Positions 17,744 through 26,776 of a DNA stretch of 64,000 nt are shown one piece after another. How positions within the stretch are numbered: the first letter of the stretch is position 1; each line of letters begins with the position of its first letter. Position numbers and translations under genes: made by a program. This stretch comes from CBDEGU01 sp965238045 (lineage in GTDB: Bacteria; Acidobacteriota; Terriglobia; Bryobacterales; UBA6623): positions 558,001 through 622,000 of the forward strand of contig CBDEGU010000011.1 in the NCBI GenBank assembly GCA_965238045.1. Reading direction: 5' to 3'. The notes under the pieces are model-generated. The model saw nothing but the letters and a program-made list of their open reading frames with translations, was not told the origin of the DNA and did no database searches.

Positions 17744-18946
17744 TCAGGAGAACGATTGCTCGCGCACCAGGTATCGTTTCACCGCGTCGTGGTTCAGCGT
17801 GAAGCCGAGTCCAGGCCGGCCGGGCACGGGATAGGACCCTTCCCGCAGCACGAGGGGTTCGTTGACCAGCGTGTCGATCCAGCAGTAGGGCCCGACCATG
17901 TCGTAGGCCTTGGTGAGGTGCGGCATGCAGGCGGCCAGATGCAGTCCCATGGCCGCTCCCGGGCCGTAGGCGACGGTTTGCGACCAGCCGTTCATGCCGA
18001 GTCCGCGGGCGATGTGCGACAAGCGCAGCGTTTCCAGATGACTTCTCGCGCCGACGATGGCGTAATCGAGCGCCTGGGCCTGGAAAGCGAATACCAGCGT
18101 GTCGGCGCCGATGTGGTCGGCGATCGGGATCGGGATCGTTTCGCGCAGACGCCGCCACTCGGAATACGTGCCGGCGAAGGCGCGTTTGGTGATCGGGCTC
18201 TCCAGAGCGTCGATGAGCTGGCCTTCGAGACGCCGGGCCAGTTCTTGCACCGCCCAAACCTCCCGCAAGCGCCAGCGAATGTCGGGCCGCACCGGCATCT
18301 CAGGCAAGACTTTGTGAATCGCTTCGATACGGTCAGTGACGTAGCGAATCCGCTTCTCATCGGTATCTTCGCGGGCCGTGATGCACTTCATCTTGTAGGC
18401 GCGAAAGCCGTGCTCCCAGCCCCACTGCGCTTGCTCGGCGGTGTGCTCGGGCGTCTTGTAGCCGGTCGTCTGGGCCACGTAGATCTTGTCGCGCAAGCGT
18501 CCGCCGAGCAATTGCCAGATGGGCACGCCCAGCGCTTGTCCCCGCAGGTCGAGGACCACCTGCTCGAACGCCCCGGCGAGCTGGACACCCGGCGCCTGGA
18601 GATTCACCCGCAGCACGTCGCGCCCGATCCAGTTCGGCAAATCGGCCACAATCTGGCTCTCGGCGACACGGAAAATGTTGGTGAGTCCGACGAGCCCCTG
18701 GTCGGTCTCGACTTCGGCGATGTAATTGTCGGCCCTCTGATGGGCCGGCTGCCCGTAAAAATCGTCCGACCACCACCACTTCCGCTCCGGAACGTTAACG
18801 ACGTACAGCTTGACGCGCTTGATTTTCATCGAGCCGGCAACTGCTTCGCCCCGGGCGCCCCATCCCGGATTGGATCCGAAGACCGCCAAGGCCGAAGCCT
18901 TCAGCGAGTTCATCAGAAACTTTCTCCTGCCGAGCATTCGAGTCAT
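17744..18946 (-). CDS. Enolase-superfamily (mandelate racemase/muconate lactonizing-like) protein, Tat-exported
   Basis: A 400-residue protein with a twin-arginine signal at its N-terminus (GRRKFLMNSLKASALAVFG). ATG at 18946 is chosen over an upstream start because GGAGGAACGTT immediately precedes it. The N-terminal capping domain is followed by a TIM barrel: YKMKC near residue 195 in the place of the first catalytic base, then DIRWRL, ESP and ADHIGAD as the metal-ligand strands. Family members abstract the alpha-proton of carboxylates such as sugar acids; substrate is not predictable. A duplicated 3' remnant lies at 12574-12676. A periplasmic location is unusual for the superfamily but common in this phylum. 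Confidence 0.85.
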   Translation of the reverse strand: MTRMLGRRKFLMNSLKASALAVFGSNPGWGARGEAVAGSMKIKRVKLYVVNVPERKWWWSDDFYGQPAHQRADNYIAEVETDQGLVGLTNIFRVAESQIVADLPNWIGRDVLRVNLQAPGVQLAGAFEQVVLDLRGQALGVPIWQLLGGRLRDKIYVAQTTGYKTPEHTAEQAQWGWEHGFRAYKMKCITAREDTDEKRIRYVTDRIEAIHKVLPEMPVRPDIRWRLREVWAVQELARRLEGQLIDALESPITKRAFAGTYSEWRRLRETIPIPIADHIGADTLVFAFQAQALDYAIVGARSHLETLRLSHIARGLGMNGWSQTVAYGPGAAMGLHLAACMPHLTKAYDMVGPYCWIDTLVNEPLVLREGSYPVPGRPGLGFTLNHDAVKRYLVREQSFS

Positions 18947-19090
18947 AACGTTCCTCCTCCGCGCCGCGTGCAGCGGCCATCGCGCTGAATCCGTTGAGCC
19001 TGCCGTCGCTGCAATTCTAGCGTGAATCGGCCGCGCCGGGGTCAATGGGCGTGGAGACGCGGCGGCTCTCTGGTGATGGGGAGATTCGGC

Positions 19091-21073
19091 TCAGCGGCCG
19101 CTCTTCCGGATTGCTTTGAGCGCGCGCCGGGCGACGATTTTATCCTCGGCGTCGCCTGATTCGAGTACAACCTCGAACTGCCACTTGCCTTCCGCCATCC
19201 GCCCCAGCGCCAGCAGCGTCAATCCGAGATTATTCCGCGCCGTGAGGTTGCCCGGATCCGCCGCTAGCGCTCGCGCGAACTCCCGCCGCGCTCCATCGTA
19301 GTTTCCCTGCTGGAACAACAGCGATCCCAAGTTCAAGTGATTGCCGGCCTCGAGCGGGTCGGCGGCAATCCCCCGGCGGAAGGCCTTTTCGGCTTCGGCG
19401 CGCTCGCCCGCGTCCAAGTGGACGAGACCCAAACTGTTGTAAGACTGCGCCGAGTAGGGGTCGAGTTCGATGGCGCGGCGCAGATGCTGGATCGCCTCGA
19501 GCGCCCGTCCCATGTCAGCCAGCAGATTCCCCAGATTATGGTGAGCCTGAGCAAAGTTCCGGTCCAGCTCGATGGCCTTCAAGAAACTGCGCCGGGCATC
19601 CTCTGGCCGCCCAATCTTCGTCTGTGCCCGGGCCAGTTCTTGATAGGGAACCGGATCGGCAAGCTTCGCCGCCTCCAGGCCCCGCTTCAGCCGCCGAACC
19701 CCGGCCGCCCGGTCGGCCCCTTCCCTGGCCTCGGCGATTCCAAGATAGACGTCGCGCAAGCCGGGGGCCCAATCCTGCTGCGGGAAGTAGATGACCGGTT
19801 TGGCGTGCGGGTCCTGATCCTCATCCGCTCGTTCGGGCAGCGGCACCGTGAGATCATCGCGCGGGGTGTGGGCCCGGATGTAGTGCTCGGTCATCACCAC
19901 GCGCACGACGTCCCCGGTGCGCCGCGGCGGCATGTGGCAGCCAATACAGTCCGCCTGCTGAAAAGCCGCGGCCGTCAGTTGATGCGGCGCCGCATCGGCG
20001 GCGGAGTGACACCGGAAACACTTCGCGCGGTAATAGGCCTGCTTGGGTTTGGTGCTGGCCGCGCCATGGGGATCGTGGCAGCTCGTGCAGGTCAGCGCGC
20101 CTTCGCTTTTGATAAAACACGCCGATTTACGCAGACGATACACGGCGCTGACGATGTCAAAATCCTCTTCATGTCCGCTGCCCTTCTCGTAATCGAAATG
20201 AACCGCGTACTCGCCGAGCGGCTGTCCCGGCCGGTAGGAGTAGAACGTTCTTCCGAAGCGCAGCAGCGAGGCCGGCACCCGGAAGGGCGTGCCGAGATGA
20301 CACTGCATGCAGATCTCGATCCGCCGCTCGCTGCCGAGCCGCGACGGGTTCACGATCGCCGCGCGCACGCGCTCGAGCGATACCGGGTTCATCGCCTCGC
20401 GAATGTGATTCTCGCCGGGGCCGTGGCAGCGCTGGCAGTCGATGCCCATGACGAGCGCATCGGGAAAGCGCGGGGCGTGGTCCCGTCCTGGACGGTCGTT
20501 CGTGGGCGTCTCGAGCGGATAGCCGTTGTGGCAAAACATACAGCGATTGGTAATCGCGCGCGTGAACCCGGAGTGATTCGGCTTGTCATACCCCGGCGCC
20601 ATCGCCCAGCGTCCTTCCTGGGTATACCAGCTTACCGGCAGTTCGATCATCCGCCCATCGGCCACCCGGTGGATGTAACTGCGGGCGCGTTTGCCCGAAC
20701 CGATCACGTAGGTGATCTCTCGTTCCAGAACGTCGATCTCGCGCCCTGCGCCGTCCTTGAGATAGCGGCGGACATAAAACGCCCCATCCCGCCGCGTCAT
20801 TTCGTAATGGCGCTTCGATGGCTCGTGAAAGAAATGATTCTTCCCGGTCCAGTCCTCGATCAGGTTTCCGGCCGAGGGCGGATAGAACGCCCGGCCCATG
20901 GTCGTCTTGAGGTAGACATCATAGATGTCGCTGTGGCAAGCCCGGCACTGGGCCGGGTCCACATAGCCGGCCTCGGATTTCGCTTGGGACCATGCCGGCC
21001 CGGGCAGCAGCAAGCCGGCCAGCAGTGCTCCGCGGAGGACGACAACTCGCAATGGCTGCATGGCGGACTTCAC
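19091..21073 (-). CDS. Seven-haem cytochrome c with C-terminal TPR domain
   Basis: A 660-residue exported protein. A signal peptide (about 1-30) is followed by seven c-type haem motifs in order: CRACH, CMFCH, CQRCH, CMQCH, CTSCH, CFRCH and CIGCH. The C-terminal third (about 480-650) is a series of TPRs (AHHNLGNLLADMGRALEAI, YNSLGLVHLDAGERAEAEKA). It resembles cytochrome c3/c554-type multihaem proteins fused to TPRs, which carry electrons in the periplasm; the partner is unknown. Its start overlaps the stop of the SGNH hydrolase gene by four bases, so the two are translationally coupled. Confidence 0.88.
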   Translation of the reverse strand: MKSAMQPLRVVVLRGALLAGLLLPGPAWSQAKSEAGYVDPAQCRACHSDIYDVYLKTTMGRAFYPPSAGNLIEDWTGKNHFFHEPSKRHYEMTRRDGAFYVRRYLKDGAGREIDVLEREITYVIGSGKRARSYIHRVADGRMIELPVSWYTQEGRWAMAPGYDKPNHSGFTRAITNRCMFCHNGYPLETPTNDRPGRDHAPRFPDALVMGIDCQRCHGPGENHIREAMNPVSLERVRAAIVNPSRLGSERRIEICMQCHLGTPFRVPASLLRFGRTFYSYRPGQPLGEYAVHFDYEKGSGHEEDFDIVSAVYRLRKSACFIKSEGALTCTSCHDPHGAASTKPKQAYYRAKCFRCHSAADAAPHQLTAAAFQQADCIGCHMPPRRTGDVVRVVMTEHYIRAHTPRDDLTVPLPERADEDQDPHAKPVIYFPQQDWAPGLRDVYLGIAEAREGADRAAGVRRLKRGLEAAKLADPVPYQELARAQTKIGRPEDARRSFLKAIELDRNFAQAHHNLGNLLADMGRALEAIQHLRRAIELDPYSAQSYNSLGLVHLDAGERAEAEKAFRRGIAADPLEAGNHLNLGSLLFQQGNYDGARREFARALAADPGNLTARNNLGLTLLALGRMAEGKWQFEVVLESGDAEDKIVARRALKAIRKSGR

Positions 21074-22098
21074 GGCCGCGCCGGGGCGGCCGCCTTCTGA
21101 GCGAGAATTTTCGCCAAGACCGGAGCGAGCGTTTCGGCGACCAGCCCGTACCCTTCTCGGCCGCAGTGGACGCTGTCGACGAATAGCCCCGGATCTCGCC
21201 GCTCGCGGAACGGCGGCACCAAGTCGACGACCCTCACCTGTTGCTCGCGTCCCAGACGCCGAATCGCGTCCTGGCGGCTGGCCTCACCGGCTTCGCTCAT
21301 CTGCCGCCGCGTCGGCCAAACTTGCAGTACGGGGACGGCTCCTTTTTTTCGGCACCAGCGGAGCATTCGCTTGAGTTGCCCGATGAATTCTTCCTCGCTC
21401 AGCCGCGGACGATCGCCTGGCGTGGCCCGCCGCAATAGCCGGGTCAGGCGGTGGCGGCTAAACTTCCCCTCTCGCTCGGCGGCCAGCAATTCGACGTGCT
21501 CGGCGTCGCTGAGGTGATCCCAAATGCTTTGGCCATTCAGCCAGAAAGTGATCACGACCACCTCGGGCGCCCTGCCCGCGAACTGTTCCAGCAGGATGCG
21601 CCCTTGAAACGCCGAGTATCCCGGCACGCCAGCGTTCAGAGCCCGGATATTGAGTCCGTACTTCTCGCTCAGGTCTGCTTGCACGCGAGACGGAAACGCG
21701 TCACGATCGTTGACCGGAATCCCGAACGTGCAGGAGTCGCCCAGAAACAGCACCGTTGGCGCTTGCAAGTCTGCCTTGCCCGTGACCCGCCGGCCGTCCG
21801 CGGTGGTCGACACCCTGAAGATATGCTCCACGCCGGGGAGCTTTTCCGATGCCTTGACCTTCCGCAGCCTTGGCCGCAGACGCCAGAACAATTCGTCATC
21901 GGGTGCAAAGAGTTTCTCGGTGCCGGGGAAAACCTGCAAATTCGTGCGAAGAAAATCCCAGCGGGCATTCTCCGCCGCCAGAAGCGGGAAGCCGCCTTCG
22001 ATCGAGCCCGCGGCGGCGAGCACCGCCGCCGCGAGGGCGAGCAGCCCTCGCCGCGCCCCCAGCCGCCGAACGAACGAAATGACTCCGCTGGTCTTCAT
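21070..22098 (-). CDS. SGNH/GDSL-family hydrolase
   Basis: 342 residues with a signal anchor near 18-35. The catalytic Ser is in block I, FLGDSCTFG (Ser122). The Asp/His pair is in VDSVHCGREGYG near the C-terminus. SGNH enzymes are esterases or acyl/acetyl transfer proteins acting on lipids or polysaccharides; this one probably acts in the periplasm. The gene overlaps the downstream cytochrome gene by four bases. Its ATG also overlaps the TGA that would end the upstream TPR gene if its in-frame TAG were read through, so the three probably arose as one operon. Confidence 0.82.
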   Translation of the reverse strand: MKTSGVISFVRRLGARRGLLALAAAVLAAAGSIEGGFPLLAAENARWDFLRTNLQVFPGTEKLFAPDDELFWRLRPRLRKVKASEKLPGVEHIFRVSTTADGRRVTGKADLQAPTVLFLGDSCTFGIPVNDRDAFPSRVQADLSEKYGLNIRALNAGVPGYSAFQGRILLEQFAGRAPEVVVITFWLNGQSIWDHLSDAEHVELLAAEREGKFSRHRLTRLLRRATPGDRPRLSEEEFIGQLKRMLRWCRKKGAVPVLQVWPTRRQMSEAGEASRQDAIRRLGREQQVRVVDLVPPFRERRDPGLFVDSVHCGREGYGLVAETLAPVLAKILAQKAAAPARP

Positions 22099-22280
22099 CG
22101 CGAGGAAGAAAGCTGCCCCATCGCCGCTTGCGCCGCTTGCCGCACTCGCGCATCGCCGTTTCGGAAGGCTTCCCTATAGTGGAGTCGCGCCTGCTCGCTA
22201 TCGCCTAAATAGGCCAGCAGGGACGCCAGATTCATGTGGGCCGTGGCGTAGGCGGTATCAATCGCCACCGCTTTCCGAAG
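22095..22280 (-). pseudogene. In-frame continuation of the TPR protein after the TAG
   Basis: The same frame continues 61 codons beyond the TAG: LRKAVAIDTAYATAHMNLA then LLAYLGDSEQARLHYREAF, a clear TPR tail. It ends with a TGA overlapping the next ATG as ATGA. A single change, for example TAC or CAG to TAG, or a base-call error, would explain the interruption. Confidence 0.8.
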
Positions 22281-24023
22281 CTACTTCACGCCGTCTTCGT
22301 ATTGGCCCAAGTCGCCGAGCGTCGCTCCGATGCTGGCCTGAATCTTCGCCGAATTTGGCTCGTGCTTGAGAGCCTCTCTGTAATGATCCAGCGCCTGCGC
22401 GGGTTTCTGGCTCCGTGAGAGCGCATCGCCGTAGTTGCCGTGAATCAGCGACATGCGGGCGGCGGTGCTGTGGGCGCTGCCGGGCAGCAGCGGAGAACGG
22501 CTGGTGGCTTCCGATGGAGACATGTCGTTGCGCCGCAACTCCAGCGCCTGTTCAAAGCGCTCCATCGCCGCCTGGTAGTCCCCCTTTTCCGCCAGCACCG
22601 CACCGAGATTGTTATAGACCTTCGACGACTCCGGAATCCGCTCCAGCGCGCGGCCGTAGGCGGCGATCGCCCGGTCCAGTTTCCCTTCTTTCCACAGGGC
22701 GTTCCCCAAGTTGTAGTGGGCGATCCCCACATCGGGAGCGGCGGCCGCGAGCGATTCAGACACGATCAGATTCGAACGGACATCGGACAACTCAAACACC
22801 GCCAGCAGCACCACGGCCCCGCCCAGATAGGAGGCCTGCAATAGCCCGTGCCTCGACGGCTGCACCCGCATCGCCACACGCCGCACCCTCGCCCATGCGG
22901 CGGCGAAGGCGTCTCTGCCCGTTTCTTCCGCGGAAGCAATGGCGAGGAATTCGCGCGTCTCGGGCTCGCGCATCTTCCAGATGAACCCGTCGTAGTAATA
23001 ATGCAGCGCGTTCGAGGTGAAGATCAGCGCCATCAAGACCCGGCTCAGCAGTTCACTGCCGACGAGGTTTGGCAAGAGGTTAAAGCTGCCGTAGGCAAAG
23101 ATCAAACAGGTATAGAGAATCGCCAGGCTCCAGCGCGGACGGAAAAGAAAACGCACAAACGAGGTGACCGGGCTTTGACGCTCGACGCGGCCGCGGTTGA
23201 AAACCCAGACGATGCCGTAGTACTGAATGCAATGAAATGCCGACCAGATCGTGAAGCCAACCAGAAAGTCGTCGATCACCACATAGAGATAAAACGTGGC
23301 GGCGAGAAAAATGCCCATCAACGAGAGTTTCTTCAAACTCACCGGGCGTCCGAGCCGCCACAGGTTCAGATGGTACCCGATGTAGGCGAGCGTGAGCAGC
23401 GCGGTGAGCACCTGCAAGCCGTAGCGAATGCCGGCCACCGTGGCCGGATCGATCACCGGCAGACCGCTTGCATACGCCCGGTCCAGCAGATTGTAACTGT
23501 AGTGCGGACTCGTCGCGATGAGCGTGACGTACCAGGAAATCGCGAACGCCCAATCCAGATTCGAAGTCAGCGCATTGATCGCGCCGGCCTTGGAGTCGTA
23601 AATTCGCATGAACCCGTAATGCTGCATCAGCACATGCCAAATGTCCCAGGCGGCGACAAAGAGCATCAAGCCATGGAGATCGCGGCTGTTGAACCACATC
23701 GCCGCGCAGAATAGAATGGGCGGCGCCAGCAGGAAGCGCCACCGGAAGCGCCGGAAAAGTTCCGTGTCGCCGTAGGACCGCAAGAACGTGGGGAAATGAT
23801 GGCCGAACGTGAAGAAGGCAAGTAAGAGAATCGCGATCCTCTCGGAACTCATCACGCTCCGCAGCGGCAGAAACCCCGCGATCACCACCAGTGGAGCACC
23901 GATGAAAAGAATGCTGTCCCAAAACGGGGAAATAATCCAGCCCGCCCGAACTTGGGGTGAGCGGGCAGCGGTCCCCGCCGGGGCCTTTGCCGCGACCGGC
24001 GCCTTCGACTTCTTACGCGCCAT
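22281..24023 (-). CDS. Polytopic membrane protein with C-terminal TPRs, ending at an early TAG
   Basis: About 580 residues from ATG at 24023, chosen because GGAGGGG lies upstream and the sequence before it is not protein-like. Residues about 30-400 hold roughly eight to ten membrane helices with conserved His positions (GHHFPTFLRSY, WHVLMQHYGF, FHCIQYYG, ALHYYYDGFIWK). This pattern is seen in a family of Acidobacterial and Planctomycete proteins and vaguely recalls Brp/Blh-like or desaturase-like His clusters. TPRs follow (AHYNLGNALWKEGKLDRAIAAY). The frame hits TAG at 22281-22283 within a TPR, but homologous coding continues to 22095. Function unknown. Confidence 0.75.
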   Translation of the reverse strand: MARKKSKAPVAAKAPAGTAARSPQVRAGWIISPFWDSILFIGAPLVVIAGFLPLRSVMSSERIAILLLAFFTFGHHFPTFLRSYGDTELFRRFRWRFLLAPPILFCAAMWFNSRDLHGLMLFVAAWDIWHVLMQHYGFMRIYDSKAGAINALTSNLDWAFAISWYVTLIATSPHYSYNLLDRAYASGLPVIDPATVAGIRYGLQVLTALLTLAYIGYHLNLWRLGRPVSLKKLSLMGIFLAATFYLYVVIDDFLVGFTIWSAFHCIQYYGIVWVFNRGRVERQSPVTSFVRFLFRPRWSLAILYTCLIFAYGSFNLLPNLVGSELLSRVLMALIFTSNALHYYYDGFIWKMREPETREFLAIASAEETGRDAFAAAWARVRRVAMRVQPSRHGLLQASYLGGAVVLLAVFELSDVRSNLIVSESLAAAAPDVGIAHYNLGNALWKEGKLDRAIAAYGRALERIPESSKVYNNLGAVLAEKGDYQAAMERFEQALELRRNDMSPSEATSRSPLLPGSAHSTAARMSLIHGNYGDALSRSQKPAQALDHYREALKHEPNSAKIQASIGATLGDLGQYEDGVK

Positions 24024-24355
24024 CGAAATCCACACCCCTCCCAAGCCCCCCTCCAAGCCCTGCTGAGCGGAGCGGAGTATTCCCCATTGTACTCTGGCGT
24101 TTCCGCGAATTGAATCGCCTCGCAACATACCGTCGCGAGATAGAGCGGCAGCGCATGGCGGAGACCTCTGCGGCACACCATTGCCGCCAAGACTTCTTGT
24201 GTAGGATAAGCGATGTGGCAATCGACAACCCATCGGCCGCGTCGGCCGGATAACCCCAGGCATCCTCGTCCGAGAACCTTTCAGCTATCTCCAGCGCCCC
24301 TGTCCCCGGCGCCACGTCTCCGGATCTCCCCGTTCGCGAAAGCGATCCGGACGAT
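24024..24355. other. Divergent intergenic region
   Basis: About 330 bases between the minus-strand TPR gene and the plus-strand channel gene. It should hold both promoters, but I see no clear -35/-10 pair. The channel frame is open back to 24254 without an ATG, so part of this stretch may be coding. Confidence 0.4.
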
Positions 24356-25312
24356 TTGGGGCTGGGGCGGCGCCTGGTGGACGAGAGCGGTCCGCGCCTG
24401 CTCAACCCGGACGGAAGTTTCAATGTCGAACGCCGCAGCGGATCGTTTTTTCACTCCCTCCATCTCTACCACTCGTTGTTGACCGTATCCTGGCCCCGCT
24501 TTCTGCTCCTGGTCGCGGGATTTTACTTTCTGGTCAACTTGTCCTTTGCCGCCGGCTACGTGCTCTGCGGACCCGGCGCGCTCGCCGGCTCCGCGGCAAC
24601 CCGGCCGATCGGACGATTGCTGGAGGCATTTTTTTTCAGCGTGCAAACACTGTCAACCATCGGCTACGGCGGACTTGCTCCCGGCACCACGGCCGCGAAC
24701 GTCCTCGTAACTCTTGAAGCCATCACCGGACTGCTGATCGTCGCCCTCGCCGCGGGACTCTTCTTCGCCCGCTTCTCCCGGCCACGGGCGAAGATTCTCT
24801 TTAGCGACAAAGCCGTCATTGCGCCTTACCACGGCGCCACCGCTTTCGAATTTCGCATCGCCAATCAGCGGCGCAGCCAGCTCAGCAATATCGAGGCAAC
24901 CGTGGTGATGACGCGGCGGACGACGCGCGGCGGAAAACCAGCACGCAGCTTTCATCCGCTGAAACTCGAGCGTGACCGCATCATGTTTATGCCTCTCCAC
25001 TGGGTCGTTGTCCATCCAATCGACGAGCAGAGCCCGCTGCGGGGAGTCACCCGGGAGGAGTTCGAGCAGTCCGACCCGGAATTCCTCATCCTGCTCACCG
25101 CGCACGAAGAAACCTTCGCGCAGACGGTGCACGTCCGCTCATCCTACAAAGGCCCGGAAGTCGTCTGGAACGCCAAGTTTCTCAGCATGTACTGCTCTCC
25201 GTGCAACGGGCGCGTAAGCATCGATCTGGAGAAAATTCACCACATCGAGCGTTTGCAGCTCCAGGATTCCGTCTCGCGGGGTATGGGCGTACCAGCACAA
25301 CCCAACAATTAG
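24356..25312 (+). CDS. Inward-rectifier-type potassium channel (KirBac family)
   Basis: A 318-residue channel. The N-terminal segment RLLNPDGSFNVERR is the KirBac slide-helix region. Two membrane helices (about 48-70 and 112-137) flank the pore loop, whose selectivity filter is TIGYG at 101-105. The cytoplasmic domain is immunoglobulin-like, with the family features LMFRIANxR-like (FEFRIANQRR) and HPIDEQSPL. The protein would pass K+ across the inner membrane. Start is uncertain: no ATG is available, and TTG at 24356 is the first plausible codon, with the frame open upstream to 24254. No ribosome binding site is evident. Confidence 0.87.
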   Translation: MGLGRRLVDESGPRLLNPDGSFNVERRSGSFFHSLHLYHSLLTVSWPRFLLLVAGFYFLVNLSFAAGYVLCGPGALAGSAATRPIGRLLEAFFFSVQTLSTIGYGGLAPGTTAANVLVTLEAITGLLIVALAAGLFFARFSRPRAKILFSDKAVIAPYHGATAFEFRIANQRRSQLSNIEATVVMTRRTTRGGKPARSFHPLKLERDRIMFMPLHWVVVHPIDEQSPLRGVTREEFEQSDPEFLILLTAHEETFAQTVHVRSSYKGPEVVWNAKFLSMYCSPCNGRVSIDLEKIHHIERLQLQDSVSRGMGVPAQPNN

Positions 25313-25351
25313 CTCCTTACGGCCGGAGCACTTGTCTGTTATTCTGTTCTG

Positions 25352-25564
25352 GTGATCGAGGTTTCCTTCTCACCGACAGAGATCGGCAACCTCGAACTCC
25401 GATCGTTTCCTCCGAGTCTAAACTTGCGGCCCGCGGACGGGGCGAAGGCCTTCGACAAGGCGATTCCCAGCATGGAGGAAGGGTTCGCCAACTTTACCGG
25501 CGGCAAAGATGGCAAGGCCCTCAAGGCGGGGATGCAGAATCAAGTCTGGGAGTATCCTTTCTAG
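25352..25564 (+). CDS. Small ORF of unknown function
   Basis: A 70-codon frame starting with GTG, in the gap between the channel gene and a convergent hydrolase gene. The second half (GFANFTGGKDGKALKAGMQN) looks protein-like, yet I recognise no family and see no good ribosome binding site. It could be the C-terminal remnant of a larger gene. Confidence 0.25.
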   Translation: MIEVSFSPTEIGNLELRSFPPSLNLRPADGAKAFDKAIPSMEEGFANFTGGKDGKALKAGMQNQVWEYPF

Positions 25565-25606
25565 TACGAGCGCCCACGCAGGGTCGCGGGCGAATCCAGC
25601 CATCCG

Positions 25607-26254
25607 CTAGCGGGCTGGTATGGGGGCGCGCATGGCCTCGAAGGCAGCTTGCTCGAGTTCGTCCAGCGCTCCGCCGAAAAAGTGATCTGAAGATTCAATC
25701 CAGGTCAGGCTTTTTGGACCAGCCGCGGCCGCGTAGACAGCTTCCATGCGGGGGCGCCGCCCGTGCTCGTCGCGCGTGCTGTGGAGGAAGAACTTCGCGC
25801 AGCCGCACTGGGCCAGGTGGGTCCACTCGCCATGAGCCACCGGCGTCCCGGCGGCGATGATGCGCTCGACGCGGGCCTCGCCGCCGCAAAGAGCGAGTGC
25901 AACTCGCGCCCCAAACGAGAACCCGCCTGTCATCAGCGGCAGTCCCGGATGCCGCTGGCTCATGCAAGCCAGCGCGGCCCGCAGATCATCCTGCTCTCCC
26001 AGGCCCTCATCGTAGGATCCGTCGCTTTGACCGACGCCGCGAAACTGAAATCGCAGCACCGCGGCACCGGCCCGCCTCGCCGCCCGCGCCATGCGAAAGA
26101 CAACCTTGTTGTGCATCGTGCCGCCATGCAGGGGGTGGGGGTGACAGAGGACCGCGGCGCGTTCGAGGCCCACTCCCTCGCCGGGAATTTCATGCAGAGC
26201 CTCGAGCCGGCCCGCCGGTCCTTGCAAAAACATCGATTCGACAAGACGAGCCAT
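25607..26254 (-). CDS. Alpha/beta hydrolase of the CHPHP-type family
   Basis: A 215-residue cytoplasmic hydrolase. The motif LCHPHPLHGGTMHNKVV (about 36-52) and FRGVGQSDG are typical of a bacterial alpha/beta hydrolase group with no settled substrate. The nucleophile elbow reads GGFSFGA. The catalytic His is probably in SSDHFF near residue 187. No signal peptide. It follows yajQ by 21 bases on the same strand and may be the last gene of that operon. Confidence 0.82.
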   Translation of the reverse strand: MARLVESMFLQGPAGRLEALHEIPGEGVGLERAAVLCHPHPLHGGTMHNKVVFRMARAARRAGAAVLRFQFRGVGQSDGSYDEGLGEQDDLRAALACMSQRHPGLPLMTGGFSFGARVALALCGGEARVERIIAAGTPVAHGEWTHLAQCGCAKFFLHSTRDEHGRRPRMEAVYAAAAGPKSLTWIESSDHFFGGALDELEQAAFEAMRAPIPAR

Positions 26255-26275
26255 GAGAGAGGTTTCGGGCGGGCG

Positions 26276-26776
26276 TTAGTTCGAGCGGTAGTTCGTAAAC
26301 TGCATGTCAATATCGAAATCTTTGTCCTTCAGTAGCGCCATGACGGCCTGCAGATCATCCCGGCTCTTCCCGCTGACGCGGACCTGGTCACCCTGAATCG
26401 ACGACTGGACCTTGAGCTTCTGGCTCTTGATCAGCTTGACGACTTCTCGCGCCTTGTCCATCGGTATGCCCTGCTGCAAGGCAATATCCTGCACGACGGT
26501 CGAGCCGCCCGCTTCCTTGATCGCTTCATAGGTCAATCCCTTGAGCGGCACTCCGCGGCGCACCAGACGCTGGTTGAGAATCTCGATCACGGCCCGCAAG
26601 CTGTAGTCGTTCTGGCTGCGGACGACGATCTTTTTCTCGTCTCCATCCAGTTCGATCGAACTTTTCGAATTCTTCAGATCGTAGCGGTTGGTGACTTCCT
26701 TCATCGCCTGGTGAATGGCGTTGGAAACCTCTTGCAGGTCGATTTCCGAAACGATATCAAAACTATTCTGTGCCAC
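26276..26776 (-). CDS. yajQ: YajQ/DUF520 nucleotide-binding protein
   Basis: 166 residues matching the YajQ family along its whole length, from NSFDIVSEIDLQEV, through NRYDLKNSKSSIEL and KGLTYEAIKEA, to the end FDIDMQFTNYR. The protein has two RNP-like ferredoxin folds. Members bind cyclic di-GMP in Xanthomonas and Pseudomonas and bind RNA or nucleotides in others; here only the family is certain. The start codon lies 14 bases inside the 3' end of the receiver-domain gene, so the two are coupled. Confidence 0.95.
   Translation of the reverse strand: MAQNSFDIVSEIDLQEVSNAIHQAMKEVTNRYDLKNSKSSIELDGDEKKIVVRSQNDYSLRAVIEILNQRLVRRGVPLKGLTYEAIKEAGGSTVVQDIALQQGIPMDKAREVVKLIKSQKLKVQSSIQGDQVRVSGKSRDDLQAVMALLKDKDFDIDMQFTNYRSN

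Noticed and set aside
19337..21100. 587-codon plus-strand frame opposite the multihaem cytochrome gene
   Set aside because: The minus strand carries seven CxxCH motifs and TPRs; the opposite frame has low-complexity Arg/Ala/Gly sequence only.
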